From contig JAECUM010010977.1 in the NCBI GenBank assembly GCA_016617855.1, forward strand, positions 62,001 through 126,000: a DNA stretch of 64,000 nt. The letters are read 5' to 3'. The position numbers and the translations under genes are program-made. Origin of the DNA: Megalonaias nervosa. Lineage: Eukaryota > Mollusca > Bivalvia > Unionida > Unionidae. Within the stretch, counting starts at the first letter, position 1; each line of letters opens with the position of its first letter. Shown in pieces: positions 47,817 to 58,168 of this stretch. Under the pieces are notes generated by a model. That model saw only the letters and a program-made list of their open reading frames with translations, ran no database searches and had not been told where the DNA came from.

Positions 47817-49324
47817 TTAAACTTGGACTGACATTTTACCTCCAATAGAGTCAACTGTGACAAATCTATCGCTTATTACTAACGCATACACGTTTAACTG
47901 ATCTGCTGAAGCTGGAGCTGCTCCTAGTGTCCAAGTAATTTCAATATCAGCTGTGATGTCTACAGCTCGCTCGCTATGTTTACTAACATCAAAATAAAAT
48001 ATCGGATAAAGTGTACGAAATTCCTCCACTGATATCTGAGATCCATCTCCAATATCTTCATATTTTGCAGTGCGTCGAGCAGGTACATGTACGGTCTAGT
48101 AATGTTTTTATTAGCGTCATCTGCAAAATTGCATTCTATCGCTCGTTCTGGATATTGCTTTGAATTTATTCTAGCGTATATTCGTCTAACATCAGCGCTA
48201 TCAAATATCGCATTATTTTGTTGTTGGTTACCACGTCGAGCTTGTCTCTGAAATACAACAAATAATTGCCGTGGTTTTTGTTCACTTGGTGCCGTTGTGA
48301 CTCGCCATGTGTAGTCGGTGATATTTGGAACTGCTGTTTGATATATTTTATGTTGCTGAAAATAAATTCTGTTTGTGTGTTTTTCCAGCATATTATTTAA
48401 ATCCGCCATTTTAGTGATAGACAGAGTTATTCTTGGCATCCATAGTGCAAGTTGGTTTATGACAAATTGTACATCGGCTCCACCTGACCTAAAGAGGCAG
48501 TCGTTTTGATCTGATCAATCTAAAATAAGCGTATGTTTAACTCCACGAAATACTTTATTATAGTCCCTGCAAAAGCCAAATATTGTACTTAGTGGCAGCG
48601 TCATTGTAATTTGACGTGATACTGCTGCAAGTGCCTTTCTCTTACCATAACCCTCATTGTAAAATGCACTTTTAAAACCTACTATATGATTGTTAACTAT
48701 AGCTAACATTGCAGTTCCATCAGCTGCTGCTCCTGGTGGTGTTATACCAAGATTATTACAAACTGCAGTAAGTGAGACTCTTGTAGCGTCTGCATCAGCA
48801 GCTGCAGCTGGTGGGTCAATACCTAGCCCAGCTGCATAAACAATAAGAAAATTTCTCACATTTGCGGCACTTGCAGCAGCATCAGCTCCAGCTGGAGCTG
48901 CTGTCCTTGGAATAAATTCTACATATGCCGTATTTCCAATTCCAGTATCTTTAAACCACATCATATTAGCTGCAGTTGACCTGGAATAGTCGTCGGAAAA
49001 TGAAATAATATTTAAGATTGTACTTGCAACTTGTAAGTGATTTGAAATATCTTCGACAGTTTGATTGACCAGCTGGTATTTAGCACTTTTAAATAAACAC
49101 CAACCGTCATTTATAAGAGCTACTCGTGCGTCAGCTGCAATTGCGGCAGTTGGATCAGCTACTGTCATAATCTGACCACGAACTTCCAACATTGCTTTAT
49201 GAGGAAGTAAAAATACGTCCTCGTCTCGAGTATTAAATGTTCTGACGCCAGCCTTATTAGGTTCGTTAGAATTTTCATCGAGATATTCAACGTATTCGAA
49301 TTCTGTTACTGTGTCGTCTGTCAT
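47817..49324 (-). pseudogene. major capsid protein (double jelly-roll) of element 1
   Basis: About 500 codons from ATG 49324. The middle contains the Polinton MCP signature LPLSTIFGFCRDYNKVFRG and KHTLIL, then LALWMPRI, YTWRVTTAPSEQKPRQLFVV and YPIFYFDVS near the C-terminus. An Ala-rich loop (APAGADAAASAANV, PPAAAADADATR, PPGAAADGTAM) in the first half is absent from the element 2 protein and is probably a surface loop expanded by slippage. Breaks: TGA at 48515-48517 and a frameshift near 48050. Double jelly-roll assignment is by homology pattern. Confidence 0.85.
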
Positions 49325-49411
49325 AAATTTCTGCTAAATCGAGATAATTTTTTACAGACATTTTTTTTATTTATTAGGTTATACAAAATTTTGTCATCAA
49401 TGATAGCGAAG

Positions 49412-49777
49412 CTATTGCGGCGCTGTTACTTTAGATATTAATTTTTGTATAATTTGTTCTCCTCGTGGTGATAGAAGTTTTTTTGTAGTTGTTATCATTG
49501 CGCGTTGAGTTTCTTTTGTTGGTGCGATTTCTGAAATAGCTTGTTTGATTGTCGGTATACCACGTTGTGAATCGCCTTTTATTTGATCAGCTATTTTTTG
49601 CCCCACGGTAGTTTCAGCAGCAGATGCAGCTCCAGTTGCAAAAGCTTTTGATGCGTCAAGTGCAATTGGTGCAACTTTATGAGCTATTCCTGGAACATTT
49701 TCTATAATTTTAGCAAATATATTTCCCAAAAATCCTCCTACTATTTTTCTTCGATAAACTTTTTTTTTCTGTTTCAT
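49412..49777 (-). CDS. pVI-like minor virion protein of element 1
   Basis: Intact, 121 aa. It has a basic start (KQKKKVYRRKI), a Gly-rich amphipathic helix (GGFLGNIFAKIIENVPGI) and an Ala-rich segment (ASKAFATGAASAAE). Position next to the MCP, size and amphipathic N-terminus recall adenovirus protein VI, which lyses membranes during entry. The role here is inference. Element 2 has a gene in the matching position (55794). Confidence 0.55.
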   Translation of the reverse strand: MKQKKKVYRRKIVGGFLGNIFAKIIENVPGIAHKVAPIALDASKAFATGAASAAETTVGQKIADQIKGDSQRGIPTIKQAISEIAPTKETQRAMITTTKKLLSPRGEQIIQKLISKVTAPQ

Positions 49778-49839
49778 TATATCTGAGGTTGCATAATTTC
49801 ATTTCGTAATCTTTTAGAAAATATGTTTATTGTTCGCGC

Positions 49840-50600
49840 CTACGCAACGCGTAGGTGTAAATAATAAGTAACAATTCCATTATTAAGATCTAACTGTCTT
49901 CCAGACTGATCTGTCAATTGCATATTTACTTCTGTTATTTGATTTTCAATGTTTAACGGATAATAAATAACTTGACGTGGACTATTTTGCATAAGAGATC
50001 CTGGTGGAACTTCTGGTGAAAAACTGTATATCGTTTGTCCTTTACTACCTTTAGCTGAATAAGATCCAGATGCGATAGAGCAATTTACCAATATTGCGTT
50101 TACTTTAGTTATATTTACTGGCAGTTGGCCGTCATACGTTCGGGATTATCACGATTAAGAGCAGGATATACATAATCATAAAATCCTATCAGTGGTGCGA
50201 TACTTGTTTGCGATACAAGACTATCTGTTATATCTTTTAATTTCATTCTTGCGCGTAACGTATTATAATGTGGTGTAAGCTCAAAATTATCAGCTATACC
50301 TTTATTTTTTGTTATAAGTTCTTTTATTATTTTATTTAGATCAGTAACATTATAAGCTCCTTGTGCAATTTTAATTGTTTTCCACGCGACAAATGGTGGA
50401 GTACGTATAGGAACAGTAAATGTAAGTTCATCATTTACTCCAGTTTTTACATTAGCCATAGAATTCCAACAAGTGCAGGAAATTAGTCCAATTTCATATT
50501 GTTTCTCACGATCTAGTTCTATTGGCGGAATATACTTTACTGAAAAATTTGCGCTATCTTTATCAGATTGACTAGAGTCTAGTAATAATGTTGCTGACAT
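49840..50600 (-). pseudogene. minor capsid (penton-type) protein of element 1
   Basis: About 252 residues in two frames. The first (50600-50115) carries the signature of the Polinton single-jelly-roll penton protein (YIPPIELDREKQYEIGLIS, CWNSMANV, AQGAYNVTDLNKII). The second (50091-49840) has SIASGSYSAKGSKGQTIYSF, PEVPPGSL and ITEVNMQLTDQSGR. A single-nucleotide shift near 50115-50130 separates them; otherwise the gene is clean. It would sit at the vertices of the capsid. Confidence 0.85.
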
Positions 50601-50622
50601 TTATTATTATATTTTTATAAAA

Positions 50623-51864
50623 TTAAATCGCCTTGATTTGTATCAAATCGTGATGTAAAGTTCCGTATTCGTCAGATGTTAATAAATTTTCTGATCTCAA
50701 ATTATCAAGTATGTCAATAATTTCATTGTCAATTTCAGCACCAAGATTTCCAGCTTCTTTTGATGATATCAATAGCATTAATCTGCCTATCATTTCAGTA
50801 ACTGATGAAAATATTCTAGCTCCAGTTCCAGTTTTTTTTTCAGCTAACATTCTATTAAGTTCTTTATAATCATCAACCAATCGACTTAATTCAGTTTGTC
50901 TTTCAATAGGATCCATATCCCTTGGAACAACTTTATCAGCTTTCATACGTTCTTCATCTAGATATTTTGCCTCGGTAATTAAACTATGTTTAGTATCTCT
51001 GTATCGGTTTTCTTTTATTCTGCTAATAACTTTGATATAAAGATCAGCAATAATCCAATGTCGATATCTGTCAGTACTGTTGCGGTAGTTTTCATTTTCT
51101 AGTTTTACGTCGTTAAGATGTACCTTACTTTCTTCTTTTATTTTTTCTAGCTCTTCAATTTTTTCTTCAGATTTGTAATCAGCTTTTTTAACATCTCGTA
51201 CTCTAAATTTTTTTTAAATTATATTTTTCATTAAATTTTTCATACTCATGATCTGTTATTTTGCCATTTATATTTGCCAAATGATTGTCAAATAATTCTT
51301 TTTCTTGAACATTTAATCCATGTTCTTTTCCCCATGCTTCTTTTTTAGCTTTTTCTTCTTCTCTATCTCTTTTAAGTTCTTCTTCTAGTTCTAATCTTTT
51401 CTTTCTTCTAAGTTCTTCTTTTTCTAACCTCCTCTCAATCGGTCCAACTATTATATGAGTTGCTAATCTTTGTTCAAGTGCTAGTGGATAATTTATTAGC
51501 CGATCTATTTCAGCTTGTCTTGCAACAGGATTAGCTATATGCGCTGTAAGTTCCTCAGCTAATCTTTTTTTCTCCACATCAGATCTAGCAATAATTCTTC
51601 CAGCAGTTTCTTCTTGATGTTCTTTAACTAGTCCGAGTAAACCTTTTTCCTATAGTCGCTTTAGTTCTTCCTCTGATAATGGTTTAGTTTCAGGTTGTTT
51701 TCCAAGTAAAGCTTCAGTAACTGGTGTAAGAACGGCGGCTGTTGTTTCTGCTGCAACCACTTGGCCACCTCGTGCTTGCTGTACTTGCTGTTTAAATTTT
51801 GCCTGAGATTGCACAAGTTTTTTTAGATTTTCTATATGTTTTCTGTACTTTGCTTTCTTTCCAT
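50623..51864 (-). pseudogene. coiled-coil protein of element 1
   Basis: A ~410-codon gene between ATPase and penton. It has a charged helical N-terminus (KLVQSQAKFKQQVQQ), a middle of Glu/Lys/Arg heptad-like coiled coil (RRLEKEELRRKKRLELEEEL), and a compact C-terminal helical bundle (NLGAEIDNEIIDILDNLRSE) shared with the element 2 gene. Breaks: a frameshift just after the start, TAG at 51650-51652 and a frameshift in an A8 run near 51212. It could be a scaffold or tail-like component; function is unknown. Element 1 inserted into the element 2 copy of this same gene. Confidence 0.7.
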
Positions 51865-51890
51865 TAATTATATACTATTTTGTATAAAAA

Positions 51891-52568
51891 TTACTGTAGA
51901 TATTTTTCAATACAACATCGAAACATTTTACTCGTATCATTTGTTAGTTTATCAAACAAAAAAAAGTCATATTTATTTGCCGTTGCTTTATGATATAATT
52001 CAATAAATTTATCTTTTGTTACATCGCCACATTGCTCGTTCGCGATATTTCTAACGTCAACATTGTTAAGTCCTGGAAATAATATAAAACCACCAGTATT
52101 TCGCCTAATAAATCTGTCAACATTATAAAAACCCTGGGCGAGATAAATAGAATTACATTTTTTATTTCGCGACAGTGAAAAATATGATCTTATTTTATTC
52201 ATTTCCTCATTGTTTAGCGAAATATCATCAAAAACAACTATCTTGTGTTCGGAAGAATCAAGTTGATTAACTGGAATAAGTTCTTCTGGTTGTTTGATAA
52301 TAAAAAAATCTTCGCCAGCCTCAAGATCATCACGAAGTTTGTTATTATAATTGTTAAGTAGCTCGTACTTATCTTGCTGAGGATTTATCGTATAAATATA
52401 AACGCGATCGTAGTTAAAATTATCTCCTAAAAGTAAATTCATAAGCAAGTTTGTTTTCCCCGATCCAGTTTGTCCAACAATAAGATAATGACAATCTGGA
52501 AGTTCATTGTTATGTTTATGTTTCACTAAACGTTCTGTATCAAAATTTAACATCGATGATTTTGCCAT
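51891..52568 (-). CDS. FtsK/HerA-type DNA packaging ATPase of element 1
   Basis: An intact 225-aa A32-like ATPase that would pump the genome into the capsid. Walker A is LIVGQTGSGKTN (~residues 28-39), Walker B IVVFDDIS (~110), and a sensor-like SIYLAQGFYNV follows; length is normal for Polintons. The ATG at 52568 lies 51 bp from the ATG of the divergent fibre gene, so the two share a promoter region. Confidence 0.9.
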   Translation of the reverse strand: MAKSSMLNFDTERLVKHKHNNELPDCHYLIVGQTGSGKTNLLMNLLLGDNFNYDRVYIYTINPQQDKYELLNNYNNKLRDDLEAGEDFFIIKQPEELIPVNQLDSSEHKIVVFDDISLNNEEMNKIRSYFSLSRNKKCNSIYLAQGFYNVDRFIRRNTGGFILFPGLNNVDVRNIANEQCGDVTKDKFIELYHKATANKYDFFLFDKLTNDTSKMFRCCIEKYLQ

Positions 52569-52619
52569 TATTGTTATATAATTTTATGCTATATAATTTT
52601 GTCAAACGATAAAGAAATA
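52569..52619. promoter_or_regulatory. divergent ATPase/fibre promoter region
   Basis: Fifty-one AT-rich bases separate the two start codons. TATATAAT (52575-52582) and TATATAATTT (52591-52600) could serve as TATA-like boxes. No further element can be named. Confidence 0.35.
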
Positions 52620-54065
52620 ATGAGCTATTTTACAAAATTTGGAACATTAGTGGGAGATTCATCAACTGAAAGTACAACAATAACAGACGGTAAGGTTGAT
52701 TTATCAGGCTATCTAAAAATATCCGGCGACACAATGACGGGAAATTTGTTTATGTCAAATCAACGAGTACTAGAGTTAGAAACAGATTATCCGCCAATAA
52801 ATGTCGTTGATACACAAGCTGTCAGTTATGCACAACTTAAATTAGTCGACAATAATAAACTAGATAAATCTGGTGGAATTTTAAGCGGTAACTTAAATAT
52901 GTCAGGAAAAAAATATATAAATTTGGAGACCAGGTATCCACCAGCAAACTTAAATCAAACTCAAGCGGTAAGTTATTTGCAGTTAAAGTATGTTGATGAT
53001 AATAAACTTGATAAAATAGGAGGGACAGTTACAGGTAACATCAATATGTCAGGAAAAAAACTTACATACATTGGAGACCCAGCTGCAGAATCAGACGCAG
53101 CAACAAAAAATACGTCGACGATCAAGAATCTAAGTACGTATTAGTCAACGGCGGTATAATGCGCGCATTTCTCAACATGAACAATAATGGTATTAATAAT
53201 CTCAGAACACCAGAAACAGATTTCGACGCAGCAACAAAGAAATATGTAGACGATAATAAACTTGATAAAATAGGTGGGACAGTTACAGGTAATATCAATA
53301 TGTCAGGAAAAAAAAATTATAGACTTTGGAAACCCAGCCGCAGATACAGATGCAGCAACAAAAAAATACGTCGATGATCAAGAACTTAAGTATCTGTCAA
53401 TGAGCGGTGGTGTAATATATGGATATCTCAATATGAGCAATCATAGTATTATTAATCTCGGAATACCAAAAAAAGATTTTGACGCAGCAACAAAAAAATA
53501 CGTCGACGATATCAACACTCCAACGGTAACAGCAATAACAACAATCAACGATGGAATGATTACATTCAGAAATGATTTTTCCAATCACATACAAACGTTC
53601 TTAAATTTTCGTAGAAATATAAACAAATCTATTAATGAATTTTTTGGAAGTCCAGCGGTTGTAGATATTAAACTTGCTGACATTAGCATAAAACTAAACG
53701 ATATTATCAACGGAATTCCTAATATCATTGAAAAAACAAATTTGATTAAAATTCCTCACAAGCAGATCATCAATGTGGTATACACAGTAGCATCAGGATC
53801 AGCAACATGGACACCGCAAAATAACACTATCAAACATACCGCAGAAGTCACTAGTGTATATAGGCTGTCCATATTTAGTGGTGCAAAATTTAGTATATTT
53901 ACCACATATCTATGGCGTCATTCAATCGATAGTTTTTCTGGAATTGTATCTTTGGTGTTAAATAAAGATGTCGAGGAAATATTTCTACTGGAACCATCTG
54001 ATGAAAAATTAACCGAACGCCCTACTGGTGGTGTCTGGAATTTGTCGCTGAAACACCTCGGTTAA
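52620..54065 (+). pseudogene. fibre protein with phage-tail-type repeats, element 1
   Basis: About 480 codons from ATG 52620. Six repeats follow one another between 52690 and 53515, each of the form SGGxxxGNLNMSG, then a short link ending in LGxP or LExxYPP, then DAATKKYVDD (or TQAVSYLQLKYVDD). This is the module of bacteriophage tail-fibre repeats. A slender region follows, and then a C-terminal domain (~53770-54060: YTVASGSATWTPQ, HTAEVTSVYRLSIFSG) whose strand-rich look recalls a receptor-binding head. A -1 shift in an A-run (53105-53111) and a +1 shift in the A9 run at 53310-53318 cancel each other; the part between is open in the other frame. Likely a vertex spike for host binding. Confidence 0.75.
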
Positions 54066-54133
54066 GTTAATTATAATAAATCAAACCCATGGACAATTCT
54101 ATTGTATAAAATATGTAAACAAATATTATATAA

Positions 54134-54634
54134 ATGAAAAAACATATAGTTGATTTCAATCATATTACAGAAAAAATTCCAAAACAAGATGTGGAAGCTC
54201 TAATGCAATATTACAGATATTATCATAAAAAACTTTGGTGCGAGAAAAAATGTTACAAATGCTATAACAGAATACTTCGAATGATATCATATTTGCCACT
54301 GTTAATGACTAGCTCTGGTATAATTTAAAGTGGAGCATCATTAAATCCGTTTTTGTTAATAATAATTGGTGTCGTCGTTTCTCTTGCAACAGCGTGTAAA
54401 AAAATTAAACCTCGTCTTGCGACTACAAAAAATGCTTGTAAAATAGCAAGTATCACATATTAAAAATTACTTGATCAAATACGATCTTATTTGCGGGGTA
54501 TAAAATATGATATGGATGATTTAATACGCGAGTTCCGTATTATTGACAGTATGTTAACAGATATTCTGCCAATGAGAGTCAGCAGATATGAAAAAGATTA
54601 TCGTAAAATATGGGTTACAACAGTAGATGTTTAA
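54134..54634 (+). pseudogene. small membrane protein of element 1
   Basis: A 166-codon frame with TAA at 54326-54328 and 54461-54463. The middle is hydrophobic with two transmembrane-like runs (MISYLPLLMTSSGI and PFLLIIIGVVVSLATA) around a polar turn. The N-terminus has a YYRYYHKKLWCEKKCYKC segment and the C-terminus is helical and charged. It directly follows the fibre gene, as the 169-aa membrane protein does in element 2. Family unknown; a virion or exit protein is possible. Confidence 0.6.
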
Positions 54635-54642
54635 TTTTATAT

Positions 54643-55120
54643 AGCTTTGGTAATATCGTTATCAAATAAAATATCAACCATATTGTCAATAAATGTCATC
54701 ACATCATCTGCCCAACCCGCTATTCTCACATCATTTTCAGTCGCGAATAACCAAACTGACCCATATTTTGGTGATATATGATATCCAACATTTTTAAATA
54801 CAATCGCTTATTATTTTAGTGTTTATACCAGTATAACTTGAGGCTAATTTGATTGAATTAAATCTCTTACAAAATCTGTTTGTCAGATCAAATCCAACAT
54901 GTCGGATTGAGAATGGCATTATATATAATATTTCATTTGTTTAATATGAAAAAATATATTGGGCTAAAATCCTCTTTGGGTTTAAAAGAAGATGGTTTGT
55001 TAATGGAGAGGGGGTATCTAAGGTGAAGAAAAAATGTCATAATATATTTATTTTGAGGGGGTGAGGGTTTTCTAGACTAAAACCGTCTTTGAGCTCAAAC
55101 CCTCATCTATATATACTACT
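54643..55120. repeat. element 1 right terminal inverted repeat
   Basis: 478 bp, the inverted counterpart of 37483-37991. It includes the mirror copy of the small TIR gene (ATG at 54919 on the minus strand). Confidence 0.95.
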
Positions 55121-55125
55121 TACGG
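55121..55125. other. target-site duplication, right copy (TACGG)
   Basis: Matches 37478-37482. Counting only one copy, the coiled-coil frame of element 2 continues without a shift. Confidence 0.75.
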
Positions 55126-55762
55126 CGGTGAATATATAAATGATGAAAATTGGGAAAAGTGGTTATATCGTGTGTACACTGGTAAAAAACGAATTCGACG
55201 TAATGATGAAAAATATCCTATCTATATTGGTAGTATAAACAAATATAAATCATCGAAATTACTTCCAGAACGACAAATCGAAATTGGAGCGTTAGAAAGA
55301 ATGTTTGAACAGGGAGGAGCAGGGAAAACAGAACAAAAACGAGAAGAAGAGAGAATGTTGGAACAAGAAAAAGAACGGAGAAAAAAACAACGAGAGGAAT
55401 ATGAGAAAAAACGAGAGGAGGTAAAAGTACGGAAAGAGAAGCAGGAAGCAGAACGCCAAAGAAAACTAGAAGAACTTAGAGGAAGATTATCTTTATCGCC
55501 TGGAGATGAAGATTCATTCGGCGCAATTGGAAGTGGTTTTACTACTCAAGGAAGTGGTCTTATTGCTTGTCCAAACAACGTCCTTGCCGATGTTGAACGA
55601 TTAGAAATTCTGATTGGCGGAAAACGAGCTGGTAATAATTCCCCAGAAATAATTAATGAAGCAGCTGATATTTGTAAACGATTATTTACAGGCGGTATCA
55701 TGGATATTAATGTGTATCGATCCCTCATTAATGAAATCGCCGATGACTACCACAGTGATTAA
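55126..55762 (+). pseudogene. element 2 coiled-coil gene, 3' half
   Basis: An open frame from the insertion point. It starts with a Lys/Arg-rich stretch (VYTGKKRIRRNDEKYPIYIG), continues as a long charged coiled coil (REEERMLEQEKERRKKQREE) and a Gly-rich linker, and ends in a helical bundle (NNSPEIINEAADICKRLF) homologous to the end of the element 1 gene. The 3' half itself has no stop; the gene is dead because of the 17.6-kb insertion and the stops in its 5' half. Confidence 0.75.
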
Positions 55763-55793
55763 GTATATAATTAGATACAGTTACTATAATAAA

Positions 55794-56346
55794 ATGATCG
55801 TACATAATACTCAACGTGGACCGACCATGGTCAGGGTAATAAATTCACGATTACCAGTATACAAAACGACCTACGGAGATGGACTAGGTGATGTTGTTCA
55901 AGGTCTATTTAGAAGGATAGCCCCAAAAGCAATACTGATTGCAAAGCAACTAGGAATGAAGGCTATTGATGTTGTTCGTGAAAAAGGCCCCCGGTGTTCT
56001 TGGTAATCTTGCTGGTAAAGCAGTCTCAGCAATTAAGGATAGATTAACACAATTAGCACAACGAAAACCTCAACCACCAGTGAAACTGGCCAGCACTGAA
56101 ACAATGCCTGCAAATATTAGTAAAATAATAAATCAGGCTGCGAATCAAAAACTATCAGAGTTATCAACGCCCGATATTGGTAAAATAATACAATATGTGA
56201 ATCAAAAAATAGTGGCAATACCAGCAAATATTAGTAAAGCTGCGAATCAAGAACTAGCAGAGTTGGCTGATGTACCACTATCAGAAAAAGAAAAAAATAT
56301 AACCGCTAGTCTGATAGCTGGAAGTGGTCTTCGTGTTAGACGATAA
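55794..56346 (+). pseudogene. pVI-like minor virion protein of element 2
   Basis: ATG 55794 opens a basic N-terminus and an amphipathic GDGLGDVVQGLFRRIAPKAI helix. A frameshift in the C run near 55988 leads to a second frame (from ~55966) with Ala/Asn-rich repeats (PANISKIINQAANQKLSEL twice in related form) and a basic end GLRVRR. Position between coiled-coil and MCP genes matches 49412-49777 of element 1. Longer than that protein. Confidence 0.55.
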
Positions 56347-56360
56347 CAAATATAATAAAG

Positions 56361-57723
56361 ATGTTCAAACGTATATCTGATCATGCATTCGTTATGGACG
56401 CACCAGTACTCAAGGATGTGTCTGTGCGTGATTATCAATATTATTCTTATGACGCACGAATTACAGATCAGCGTGGACGAATTAACTTCAAGTTCAAGAT
56501 ACAAGCAGATATTTCTTACCTGCCGAGGCATTTATTGAAGTCGAAGGTGAGATTATAAAAACAGATAATACTGAATACGCCGCTGATGTTAGTGTTGGTT
56601 TTGTTAATAATCGTATTATGGCGTTATTTGACGGCGCTACGTACATGATTGATGGAAAAAATATTGAATCAGTTCAAAGGGACGTTGATGTTGCTATGAC
56701 AATACTTGGTCTTGCAAGATACAGTGATGATTATTCAAGATCAACTGGTCCATCAATGATGTTTGTGAAAGATACTTCTAACTCTCCAGAGTACCAACAA
56801 TATGAAATAGGACAAACAAGAAATTTTGCCAGAAACGCCAACGTGGATGTACAAAGTATGATTATTAATATAGATCCGGATTTCAACTTAGGATTTAGAT
56901 CACGTTGAGCAATGTTACAGGGTAACAGAAGAGCATTTTCATGTTCAATTCCACTGTCACATATCTTTGGGTTCTGTAGAAATGTTAGAAAAGTCATTTT
57001 CGGAACTAAGCATACAGTTGTACTTGTACGAAAAGCAACCGATAATGATGCAATATGGCGACCCGCTGGTGATGCTGGTAAAGTAATTCTTACAAAACTT
57101 TCATTGTGGATGCCAGTAATGACTCCATCAATATCTGAAGTAGATCGGTTACTTGCTTTCATGGGCAGCAGCGGTAAATCGATGTTATCATGGTTAACAA
57201 TGACCACGGATGCTATCCAGAGTAATATTAATGGTTTATTTACATGGCAAATAGCTTCTCAGCAGGATGTTACTGCACCGCGACATCTATTTATTGCATT
57301 TCAAGATGCTGCACGGGTAAATGATCAAACGCATAGTATTATGATATTTTACAATCTTGGTGTTTCCGAGATTTCGTTGAGAATAAATGGACATCAAGAA
57401 CCACCCGAGGATATTTTATTGAATTTCGAGCACGTGCATATCACCGTCTGATGACATTCATGGGGCGTGATCAAAATGTTGATACTGGTTTACAAATATC
57501 ACAGTTAGATTTTACAACCTTATATCCAATTTATTACTTTTCACTGGAACATTTAGATTTATTCAGACAATCTGTTGTTGACATACATTTTCGAGCTCGT
57601 GTGACAATAGGAGCCATTGCTAATTATAGGGCAATCGCTGTTATACTCAGCGATAAATCAATGTTACTTGAAGGTGTTGGTGGTCGCATGAGAGTAGTTG
57701 ATGCTCCACTAGAAAACATGTAA
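56361..57723 (+). pseudogene. major capsid protein of element 2
   Basis: About 450 codons in three frames: 56361-56558, 56519-57450 and 57400-57723, with a single TGA at 56906-56908. It has the same landmarks as the element 1 MCP (YSDDYSRSTGPSMMFVKDT; IPLSHIFGFCRNVRKVIFG, KHTVVL; TKLSLWMP; FTWQIASQQD; LYPIYYFSLEH) but low overall identity, and it lacks the Ala-rich loop. The two MCPs therefore come from clearly different lineages. Confidence 0.85.
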
Positions 57724-57852
57724 TTAGATCGCTCATGATATTATAAATGTCATATAATCACGTTAATGTCAGTCTGACCTGGTCAGATTAAAATGCTACA
57801 ATCAGCATAAAAAAATAACTGTGGATTAAAAATATCACTAAAAAGAGAACAA

Positions 57853-58113
57853 ATGAGTGGTGCAAATAAATTATCGTTGACCGAGCGTCAGTTCAGAAAC
57901 TTCAATGAAGCCAAAAAATCAAATAAAGGTATAAAACTTAATCTTTCTGCGGGTGCCATCAAAGACATCGCTAAGACTGGCGGAATTTTTCCACTTCTTG
58001 CAGCTATACCAGCATTAATAGCCGCTGCAGCCCCAGCTGTTGCAAAGGCAGCTGCATTAGGCATTGTTGGAACCGCTGCTGGAATGGCATTAAAGAAAGC
58101 AACCGGACAGTGA
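57853..58113 (+). CDS. PX-like hydrophobic virion peptide of element 2
   Basis: Intact, 86 aa. It keeps LSLTERQ and KGIKLNLSAGAIKDI, then a long Ala/Ile-rich hydrophobic helix (LLAAIPALIAAAAPAVAKAA) and a Lys end. It is shorter than its element 1 counterpart because one N-terminal repeat is missing. Confidence 0.75.
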   Translation: MSGANKLSLTERQFRNFNEAKKSNKGIKLNLSAGAIKDIAKTGGIFPLLAAIPALIAAAAPAVAKAAALGIVGTAAGMALKKATGQ

Positions 58114-58168
58114 ATAAAAACCTCCAAAAAAAGGGGAGGGGTCTAAGATTGCCAGGGGCCCCATATTC

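Larger units (their letters stand above)
37483..55120 (-). mobile_element. element 1: complete Polinton/Maverick, 17.6 kb
   Basis: It is bounded by terminal inverted repeats (37483-37991 and 54643-55120), starts AGTAGTATATA and ends TATATACTACT. It carries the Polinton hallmark set: PolB, integrase, packaging ATPase, adenovirus-type protease, and major and minor capsid proteins. All of these run on the minus strand. The HNH gene, the fibre and the small membrane protein run on the plus strand. Polintons are large self-synthesising DNA transposons related to adintoviruses, adenoviruses and virophages. Many genes are broken, so this copy is dead. Confidence 0.95.

Noticed and set aside
52620..54065. 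Phage or bacterial contamination, because of tail-fibre repeats
   Set aside because: The gene lies inside the Polinton terminal repeats, next to its ATPase, and a homologue sits in element 2 among eukaryotic-virus capsid genes.
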